Part shown: piece by piece, positions 58,901-64,000 of the stretch
How the letters are laid out: each line of letters starts with the position of its first letter
Position numbering within the stretch: the first letter of the stretch is position 1
Source: an uncultured Gemmatimonadota bacterium
Lineage (GTDB): Bacteria; Gemmatimonadota; Gemmatimonadetes; Gemmatimonadales; Gemmatimonadaceae
Reading direction: 5' to 3'
Assembly: GCA_902826615.1 (NCBI GenBank)
Contig: CADEFN010000002.1
Coordinates: 874,671-938,670, forward strand
DNA: 64,000 bases
Translations under genes and position numbers: made by a program
The notes under the pieces: generated by a model
Seen by the model: the letters and a program-made list of their open reading frames with translations, nothing else
The model's database searches: none
What the model was told of the DNA's origin: nothing

Positions 58901-59274
58901 TCGATCAGATCAAACGCGCGCTGGACCAGACACCCGCAGCACCAAGAGCCCTCTCCGATCAGGTGCGCGAGCATCTCCGGCGGCTCGCCGCCATTCAGAC
59001 TCAGCTCTCGGGTGACCGCGCGTTAGGCTCGCGCAGCGATGCGCAAGCCGCGTCCATCAGCGAACGTGTCGGCTCGATCACCAGCAGCATGAACCGCACG
59101 TTGCAGCGTCCCACCACCACCAGCCAGGAGCAGTACCGGATTGCGGTGGAGTTGTTAGGCGCGGAGCAGGCCAGGCTGCGTCAGCTGGTGGAGACGGATA
59201 TTCCGGCACTGGAGCGCGCGACCGAAGCGGCGGGCGCTCCGTACACCGCCGGGCGGCGAGTGGGTGGCAGCTGA
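55963..59274 (+). CDS. Exported sortilin/VPS10-type beta-propeller protein (second paralogue)
   Basis: 1103 residues. Signal peptide (AFLCAAQLLGVSAMAQ), a proline/alanine-rich linker, then repeated BNR/Asp-box turns (STSGGASW, SEDGGRSW, TTDGGKTW, SADNGVTW, SEDGGTTW) forming a large propeller; IGRIVVHPKNSDIVYVAAQG and GLYRSWDRGATW align with the paralogue at 50037-53078. An Ig-like segment (ILLTVMDEGGKAIRTITG, SRVAWDLRYPAHQL) and a helical C-terminal region (~960-1100) follow. No catalytic motif is evident. ATG 55963; the frame is open to 55465 through the opposite-strand gene. The next gene starts 31 nt later. Confidence 0.88.
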   Translation: MTRLSFTAFLCAAQLLGVSAMAQRPARPAAARTDSSSAPRPAITAEHIGALRGRSIGPAMTSGRVMSVAVHPDNPAIIYVGTASGGLWKSTSGGASWTPIMDREGTYSIGWVTLDPKNPNIVWVGSGERNSQRSVAYGDGVYKSEDGGRSWKNVGLKSSEHIGRIVVHPKNSDIVYVAAQGPLWSAGGDRGLYKTTDGGKTWEQVLKISEHTGVSDVVMDPRNPDVLVATSYQRRRHFFTLIDGGPESGVHRTTDGGKTWNKVTTGLPNEELGRVGLAISPINPDILYAVVEAANRRGGMYRSADNGVTWERRMDYNQGSMYYGDVFADPHQLDRIYIPDVIFQVSDDGGRSMRALGQRNMHVDNHIIWIDPKNPNHYLVGNDGGLYRSWDRGATWTFFENLPLAQYYDVDTDNALPFYNVYGGLQDNNSIGMPSRTNSEHGILNEDVFVTQGGDGFVSRVDPEDPNTIYAELQHGVIVRYDKRTGERIGIQPQEEKGGAPLRWNWDAPFVISPFNSKRLYMAAQFVYRSDDRGNTWRKLSGDLTRQIDRNKLPVMGKIWGPDAVAKNTSTADYSNISALVESPKKEGLLWVGTDDGLAQVSEDGGTTWRKIESFPGVPADAYVTRIRPSNHDANVAYITFSNHQNGDFKPYALKTADLGRTWSSITGDLPARGGVFAINEDHVDPQLLFLGTEFAAWASKNGGTNWMKIPGVPTIKVADIAIQKRENDLVIGTFGRGIYIVDDYTALRQLNAQVVATNAALHPVRDALLYVPLQRYGGGRNAFQGEMLYSGDNPAYGAWFTYSLKDQLKTLKQKRVDAEKAAERAGQPIKYPSADELRAEAAEEAPAILLTVMDEGGKAIRTITGPGAKGMSRVAWDLRYPAHQLSSGRPPTDEEELFGGGPTGPYVVPGKYSVTLSQRVGGVVTQLAGPVSFTVALDGAGGLTLADHQARGQFQAQVRELQRQMTGATELATATSTKLDQIKRALDQTPAAPRALSDQVREHLRRLAAIQTQLSGDRALGSRSDAQAASISERVGSITSSMNRTLQRPTTTSQEQYRIAVELLGAEQARLRQLVETDIPALERATEAAGAPYTAGRRVGGS

Positions 59275-59305
59275 GCACGTTCCCTCTTTATGGAACAGAC
59301 CTGAC

Positions 59306-60790
59306 GTGACCGACAACACCCCGACCCTTCCTGAAGCACCCACGCCCTTCACGCGCCGGGAGGCCATCCGCGCCAGCCTGGGTGCAGTGCTGGCCGGGCC
59401 GGTGTTGCTGCATCGGTCAACACACGCGGCCACCGAAATCCTGATTCGTGGCGGGCGGGTGGTGAATGCCCACGGCGTGATGGCGGCCGATGTGCGCGTC
59501 ATCGACGCGACCATCGCCGAGGTGGGGCGCAACCTTCGCGCAGGTGATGGCGCTCGGGTGATTGAAGCGGCCGGAAAGTTGGTGATGCCTGGTGGCATCG
59601 ATCCACACACCCACCTGCATCCCGGCTTTGCCGATGACATGACGAGTGGGTCGCAGGCCGCACTCGCGGGGGGCATCACGACCGTTGGGACCTTTGCCAC
59701 ACCGGCGCGGGGCGAGTCGGCGCTCGATGCCATGGCTCGTATGGAAGCCACCATCGGTCGTGAGGCCATTGCCGATGTGATTCTGCACGCTTCGGTTTGG
59801 CCACCTACGCCCGATCTCATTGCGGCACTCCCGCAGCTCGTGGCAAAGGGTCAGCCGAGTATCAAGTTCTACATGGTACGCACCGACTTTGGCGCACAGA
59901 TGGAGATGGTGATCAAGGTGCTCGAGGCGGCGCGTGAGGCTGGCGTCGTGACCATGATCCACTGCGAGGACGGAGCCTTGCTGGCGGCAGCGGTTCGCAG
60001 GCTCACGGCGCAGGGGAAGACGTCGCTGGAGCACTATATCGCCTCCCGACCGGCAGTCGCCGAGCTGGTGGCCACGCAGCAGGCCGCCGGCTTGTGCGAG
60101 GATACCCGGGCGCCGGTGTACCTCGTGCACATGTCGTCGTCACGTGCGCTCGATGCCTGTCGTGCCGCACGCGCTGGCGGTGCACCACTCTTTCTCGAGA
60201 CACGTCCCCTCTTCATTCACTTGAATGAAGAAAAGCTCCGGGGGCCCGACTATCAGTTGTTTGTGGGGCAGCCCCCACTGCGGCCGCAGGGTGACGTGGA
60301 TGCCATGATGCGTGGCCTGATTGACGGCAGCATAGACGTTCTGGCCACCGATCACGCGCCCTGGACACGCGAACAGAAGATGGACCCGCAGCTGAACATT
60401 GCGCGGGTGCGCCCGGGCGCGAGCGATCTGCAGTTCATGTTGCCGATGTTCTTCTCCGAAGGCGTGGGGAAGCGGAAGTGCTCCCTGGAACGCTTTGTGG
60501 CGGCCACCTCCACCAATGCGGCGAAGATCTTCGGGTTGTATCCGAAAAAGGGGGTAATTCGCCAGGGGGCAGACGCCGACCTCGCCATCTGGGATCCCCA
60601 ACTCACCCGCGTCGCGCGGGCGGCCGACGATCTCTCCAAGTCCGACTATTCGCCGTACGAGGGCTGGAGTGTGAAGGGGTGGCCGGTGACGGTCGTACGA
60701 CGTGGCGAGGTGGTGTTTGACGGAGGGAAAGTGACCGGCTCACCCGGAAGCGGCGTGCTGAGTGCGCGCCGGCCCTGGTCGCGTGCCTGA
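59306..60790 (+). CDS. Dihydropyrimidinase/hydantoinase-like enzyme with Tat-type signal
   Basis: 494 residues from GTG 59306 (GTG 59264 is an alternative overlapping the previous gene). The N-terminus TRREAIRASLGAVLAGPVLL looks like a Tat signal, unusual because hydantoinases are normally cytoplasmic. Metal site intact: GGIDPHTHLH (HxH), SIKFYMV (carboxylated Lys), IHCEDG (His), YLVHMSS (His), ATDHAPWT (Asp). C-terminal KKGVIRQGADADLAIWDP is standard. It opens cyclic amides such as dihydropyrimidines or hydantoins. A periplasmic location would match the many exported amide hydrolases nearby. Confidence 0.9.
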   Translation: MTDNTPTLPEAPTPFTRREAIRASLGAVLAGPVLLHRSTHAATEILIRGGRVVNAHGVMAADVRVIDATIAEVGRNLRAGDGARVIEAAGKLVMPGGIDPHTHLHPGFADDMTSGSQAALAGGITTVGTFATPARGESALDAMARMEATIGREAIADVILHASVWPPTPDLIAALPQLVAKGQPSIKFYMVRTDFGAQMEMVIKVLEAAREAGVVTMIHCEDGALLAAAVRRLTAQGKTSLEHYIASRPAVAELVATQQAAGLCEDTRAPVYLVHMSSSRALDACRAARAGGAPLFLETRPLFIHLNEEKLRGPDYQLFVGQPPLRPQGDVDAMMRGLIDGSIDVLATDHAPWTREQKMDPQLNIARVRPGASDLQFMLPMFFSEGVGKRKCSLERFVAATSTNAAKIFGLYPKKGVIRQGADADLAIWDPQLTRVARAADDLSKSDYSPYEGWSVKGWPVTVVRRGEVVFDGGKVTGSPGSGVLSARRPWSRA

Positions 60791-60845
60791 CCCCTGATGC
60801 GCTCGGGTGCACCGCGGGTGATATTCCCCGCCTCTCGCTCCTCTC

Positions 60846-61811
60846 ATGGTGTCCCCGATGCGACTCCTGATCCCCGCCATCATTGGCCTCGGCGTCTCCG
60901 CACTCGCTGCTGACGCCCAGGACATCGACGCCTACGCGGCGTCGCAGCTCAATGCCCTGAAGGCCAAAAGCAGTCTCTACGCGAAACATCTCCCCTCGGG
61001 CCGGACGATCGCGGTTCGGCCCGATCAGCCGATGAACACACTGAGCGTCATCAAGGTCCCGGTGATGCTGCTGGCCTTTCGTGACGCCGAGGCGGGGAAG
61101 CTCAAACTCACTGATCGCTACACCATCAAGCCGGAAGATCTGCGTCGCGGCAGCGGGCTGATTCAGACCTTCGAGCCCGGGCTCAACCCGACGTATCGCG
61201 ATATCATCGAACAGATGATCATCACCAGCGATAACACCGCAACCGACATCATGATCCGGACGGTGGGACTGGCTCGGGTGAATGCCATGCTTTCCGAGTT
61301 GGGCTTCAAGGAGACCCGCCTGCTGCGGACCACTGGGGACCTCTTCCGCGAAGTCTGGATTCGCGCCGACAAGAAGCATGCAACGATGAGCGATCGCGAG
61401 GTGTTCACACGCGGCTTCCCGGGCGATGCCCAATCGGCGGCGCGGAGTTTTGCGCTCGAAGGTGATTCCACTCGCTGGCTCGGCCGCACCACGGCGCGTG
61501 AGATGGCGGTGATGCTCGAGGGTATTCTCAACGCGAAGTACGCATCGAAGGCATCGAGTGATGCCATGGTGGGGATGTTGCGTCGGCAGTTCTACTCGTC
61601 GCGATTGCCGCAGCGCATCTCCTTTCGCGCGCAGGTGGCACACAAGACCGGAGATTGGCCTCCCTACGCCGGGAACGATGTGGGGATCATCTTCTACCCA
61701 GGCGGCCCGTCGATTGTGAGTGTCTTCACCAACCAGAACACGGGCGATTTCTTCGAGCTCGAGGCAACGTTAGGCAGGATTGCCGAGCGGGTGATCGACA
61801 CCTGGAAGTAG
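60846..61811 (+). CDS. Exported class A beta-lactamase-fold serine hydrolase with altered omega loop
   Basis: 321 residues (ATG 60858 is an alternative). Signal peptide (AIIGLGVSALAADAQ). Class A landmarks: S-x-x-K in TLSVIKVPVM, S-D-N in ITSDNTATD, K-T-G in AHKTGDWP. The omega loop is long and different: no E-x-x-L-N motif, and about 40 extra residues between LGFKETRLLR and the TTAREMAVMLEGIL helix. Without the general-base Glu166, fast beta-lactam hydrolysis is doubtful; a DD-peptidase, amidase or esterase role is as likely. The stop codon leads directly into a heptanucleotide repeat. Confidence 0.87.
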   Translation: MVSPMRLLIPAIIGLGVSALAADAQDIDAYAASQLNALKAKSSLYAKHLPSGRTIAVRPDQPMNTLSVIKVPVMLLAFRDAEAGKLKLTDRYTIKPEDLRRGSGLIQTFEPGLNPTYRDIIEQMIITSDNTATDIMIRTVGLARVNAMLSELGFKETRLLRTTGDLFREVWIRADKKHATMSDREVFTRGFPGDAQSAARSFALEGDSTRWLGRTTAREMAVMLEGILNAKYASKASSDAMVGMLRRQFYSSRLPQRISFRAQVAHKTGDWPPYAGNDVGIIFYPGGPSIVSVFTNQNTGDFFELEATLGRIAERVIDTWK

Positions 61812-61845
61812 ATGGTAGATGGTGGATGGTGGATGGTGGATGGCG
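61811..61845. repeat. Tandem heptanucleotide repeat (GATGGTG)5
   Basis: Five 7-bp units GATGGTA, GATGGTG x3, GATGGCG, starting on the last base of the serine hydrolase stop codon. It fills half of the 69-bp gap before the DUF4440 gene. Such repeats can vary in copy number by slippage; here it would change spacer length, not reading frame. Confidence 0.85.
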
Positions 61846-61880
61846 GGAAGTGACTAATTCGAGCTTGTGAGCAACCCCTG

Positions 61881-62318
61881 ATGCACATGAACCGCTTCTT
61901 TTCCTTCCTCGTGATTTCTGCTGGCCTCGTCGCGCAGGTGGCCGGTGCCCGGCAGCCACAAGAGGAGCAGTTGCTGCGCGTGGCGCGTTGGCGATTCGAG
62001 GCAGACTTCAAGGCGGACAAGAAGGCGCTCGACTCCCTGCTCGCCGCCGATCTCACCTACGGACGCACTTCCGGCCTTCGTCACACCAAAGCCCAGGTGA
62101 TGGAGCTGGTGGGTGCGGGAGGCCCGTACGCACTCGACTACTCCACGCCTGACTCACTCGTCGCGCGAGTGTATGGCGAGACCGGTGTGGTTACCGGACT
62201 GCTCAAGGTCAAACTCACATCGCAATCGGCCCCGTACACATTGCGCTTCACTGACACCTGGGTCCGGCGCGATGGACGCTGGCAGCTCGTGGCATTTCAG
62301 GCGACTCGGCTACCGTAG
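61881..62318 (+). CDS. Exported DUF4440/SnoaL-like (NTF2-fold) protein
   Basis: 145 residues. Signal peptide (FFSFLVISAGLVAQVAGA); ATG 61887 is an alternative start. RVARWRFEADFKADKKALDSLLAADLTYGRTSG, KVKLTSQSAPYTLRFTDTWVRRDGRWQLVAFQATRL matches the DUF4440 group of the NTF2-like cone fold. Family members bind small ligands or act as isomerases; function is not known. It is on the same strand as the serine hydrolase, followed by a strong hairpin. Confidence 0.87.
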   Translation: MHMNRFFSFLVISAGLVAQVAGARQPQEEQLLRVARWRFEADFKADKKALDSLLAADLTYGRTSGLRHTKAQVMELVGAGGPYALDYSTPDSLVARVYGETGVVTGLLKVKLTSQSAPYTLRFTDTWVRRDGRWQLVAFQATRLP

Positions 62319-62326
62319 GCGAAACC

Positions 62327-62357
62327 GTGAGCGGGAGGTCACTCACCTCCCGCTCAC
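62327..62357. terminator. Bidirectional hairpin between convergent genes
   Basis: 13-bp perfect stem GTGAGCGGGAGGT / ACCTCCCGCTCAC (62327-62339 with 62345-62357), 5-nt loop. It sits 8 nt after the DUF4440 stop and 9 nt before the peroxidase stop on the other strand. Confidence 0.85.
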
Positions 62358-62366
62358 ATCCGCGCG

Positions 62367-63800
62367 CTACTGAAACCGATGAACGGGCTTTCCGCTCGGA
62401 ACCTGCGAGGGAATGAGCGACGCGAGGCTCCTGGCCCGAGGGTCGAGAAGGCCCGTTCTGACAAACTGCACCAGGTCTGCGAACTCCTCGTCGCGGAGGG
62501 TCAGCGGCGACTTCAACCGCCCGTCGAGGCGCTGCAGGACTGGACGTATCGGACCCACCGGACCCCGCAGGTCCTGCGCTACCCCGGCTGTGACCGGTGA
62601 ATATGACATCGCGGACTTCACCGGATCGAGGTGGTGTCTGATGGCGTCCTCCAGTCGGGTGAATGCGCCGTTGTGCATGAACGTGGGCTGGAGTGCGATG
62701 TTGCGAAGAGGCGAGGATCTGAATGCGTATCGGTCTGACTCCTTACCGGTGACCTGGGCAAGCCCGAAGTCCTCGTTTGCCCCAGGTCCATCAAAGGTCA
62801 CGTTGGAGACACTCGGGACAATCTGCGGAACACCGATCACGTGCTGGCGGAAGTCGCTGAACATCTCGTTCGACTCCCCGCGCACCGAGTGACAGTTCAC
62901 GCAACGAGCTCGCCCGAAGAAGAGCAGCGCACCGCGCTTTTCGCTGTCGGTCATGGCTGCGTGGTGGCCGCGCGCGAAGGCGTCAATGGGCGCGTCCGCA
63001 AACGTAAGTGTGAACTCGAACTCGGCGATTGCGGCAGCAAACTCGTCGTAGGTGACGGCTGCCCCGCGTTTGATATTTGGGTACACCTCACCAAAGCGAA
63101 CGCGATACCCGGGGACCGCGTTGATTCGCCGGATGACCTCGTCACGAATGTCACCATTGCCACCGGGGAAGGCGAAGCCGGCCATCTCTACGCGTTCGGT
63201 CGGGGGAATAAAGGCCTGCGCGTCAAGGAGATGCGGGAGGTAGCTGAGCGATGCCCCCTCGGGTGGTGGAAAGGTGAAGCCGCGCGAATGGTCGAAGGGA
63301 TCGCCCGAGTTGGAATGGAAACGCGAGTTCCACATCAGCGCTGGAAGAAACGCGATGTTGGTGAGAAGCGGCGTTCGCCGCTGGTTCCGCGGACCCGTGC
63401 GGTCGGGTCCGACAACGCCGTTGTTCTGTATCCCAATGGCGATCGACTGCGAATCGCCGAATCCATTCTTCGGATTGTGGCAACCAGCGCAGGAGTTGTC
63501 GTTATTGAGCCCATTCTCCACATCGAAGAAGAGCAGGCGACCGATATCGGCCAGCGGACCATGGAGAGGCCGTCCGAGTCGTGCCGTCAGCGAGGCGCCA
63601 ACACGCCCTGTGAACCCGTTGGCGCGAAGGTCGCGCGCCAGCATGGCGTCGAGGTCGCGGGCGTCAGCTGAGAGGACCGCCACTGGAGTAAAACGTTCCA
63701 GTGGTGTCACGGCGCGATCCACTGAACAGGCCTGAATTGCGAGAAGACCGCCGAGCCACAGGCGGGCGGCGGTTGGTGTGAGGAGTCGCGGATGTCGCAT
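62367..63800 (-). CDS. Di-haem cytochrome c peroxidase-family lipoprotein (second copy)
   Basis: 477 residues from ATG 63800 with AGGAAGAG ahead. Lipoprotein signal ending AIQAC-S. Two haem sites: NSCAGCHNPKNGFGD and ARCVNCHSVRG. RLLFFDVENGLNND and FMHNGAFTRLEDAI are family-typical. It is longer than the copy at 7373-8530, with a longer N-terminal lead (~100 residues) and insertions between the haems, closer to the MauG-like/parallel-evolved group. Probable periplasmic peroxide reduction or substrate oxidation. The frame is open to 63986, but the signal peptide starts at 63800. Confidence 0.92.
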   Translation of the reverse strand: MRHPRLLTPTAARLWLGGLLAIQACSVDRAVTPLERFTPVAVLSADARDLDAMLARDLRANGFTGRVGASLTARLGRPLHGPLADIGRLLFFDVENGLNNDNSCAGCHNPKNGFGDSQSIAIGIQNNGVVGPDRTGPRNQRRTPLLTNIAFLPALMWNSRFHSNSGDPFDHSRGFTFPPPEGASLSYLPHLLDAQAFIPPTERVEMAGFAFPGGNGDIRDEVIRRINAVPGYRVRFGEVYPNIKRGAAVTYDEFAAAIAEFEFTLTFADAPIDAFARGHHAAMTDSEKRGALLFFGRARCVNCHSVRGESNEMFSDFRQHVIGVPQIVPSVSNVTFDGPGANEDFGLAQVTGKESDRYAFRSSPLRNIALQPTFMHNGAFTRLEDAIRHHLDPVKSAMSYSPVTAGVAQDLRGPVGPIRPVLQRLDGRLKSPLTLRDEEFADLVQFVRTGLLDPRARSLASLIPSQVPSGKPVHRFQ

Positions 63801-63942
63801 GAGCTCTTCCTGTTGTAAGGACTTAGTACGGTGTACAGGATGGGACGGTGCATGTGGCCACGCCATCGGGGTTTTCCCGCATGCAACGCACCCTGCGTGC
63901 CACTCTGGCGCGGGGACGCGCCAGGGCGCATTATCGCCCGCC

Positions 63943-64000
63943 ATGCAAGAGACCACTTCCGCGCCCGTCACCGGAGACGCCGCCAAGACGGCGCTCCTCG
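63943..64000 (+). CDS. Start of an unidentified gene, cut by window end
   Basis: ATG 63943 opens a frame that runs to the window edge (19 codons, MQETTSAPVTGDAAKTALL). It is divergent from the peroxidase gene with a 142-bp gap, the normal layout here. No clear ribosome site is seen and the product cannot be recognised. Confidence 0.4.
   Translation, partial: MQETTSAPVTGDAAKTALL

Overview
This is 64 kb of dense, high-GC bacterial chromosome with about 45 protein genes, no RNA genes, no CRISPR array, no insertion sequence and no phage genes that I can see. No gap between genes exceeds about 210 bases. There is no taxonomic marker gene. The gene families together look like the phylum Gemmatimonadota or a relative: a PadR plus ADOP-type permease pair, a SARP-like regulator fused to a membrane segment and TPRs, several large TonB-dependent receptors with carboxypeptidase-regulatory domains, DUF4097, sortilin-type exported propellers and many exported peptidases. 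That placement is inference.

Layout. 1-9.6 kb: an M24 peptidase (cut by the window edge), a small membrane protein, then a tight run of M20D amidohydrolase, cydA, cydB and cytochrome P450, then a di-heme peroxidase lipoprotein and an MBL-fold hydrolase. 9.7-25 kb: three TonB-dependent receptors, one carrying a C-terminal LTxxQ (Spy/CpxP-like) extension and divergent from a free-standing LTxxQ protein; Hsp20; a coupled cassette of two signal-less trypsin-like proteases and a LuxR regulator with a degenerate receiver; a DUF4097 solenoid protein; an M20 peptidase. 25-41 kb: EamA transporter, PadR/ADOP pair, aldo/keto reductase, Smr and KefB-type antiporter, amidase with a C-terminal CHRD-like region, serine hydrolase, double VOC protein, S9 peptidase, HD protein and DUF808. 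41-50 kb: a membrane-tethered SARP/TPR regulator divergent from a 12-repeat kelch lipoprotein, with 11-bp tandem repeats between them; amidohydrolase; creatininase-like protein; diguanylate cyclase. 50-64 kb: two sortilin-type propeller proteins, an exported RidA-like protein, a GT2 glycosyltransferase, an HTTM-like protein with a small partner, a Tat-type hydantoinase-like protein, a class A serine hydrolase fold, DUF4440 and a second di-heme peroxidase.

How it fits together. The window encodes much envelope and periplasmic chemistry: uptake through TonB receptors, exported degradation of peptides, amides and cyclic amides, periplasmic peroxide reduction and a low-oxygen terminal oxidase. 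This suggests an aerobic to microaerobic heterotroph that scavenges peptides and amines.

The signals most worth following are: (1) the non-palindromic heptamer GCCTAAC/GTTAGGC, which I counted by eye 37 times, always in one codon phase inside genes; (2) the TonB-receptor/LTxxQ fusion and its divergent LTxxQ neighbour; (3) the SARP-like operator at 44409-44441; (4) the two-protease/LuxR cassette.
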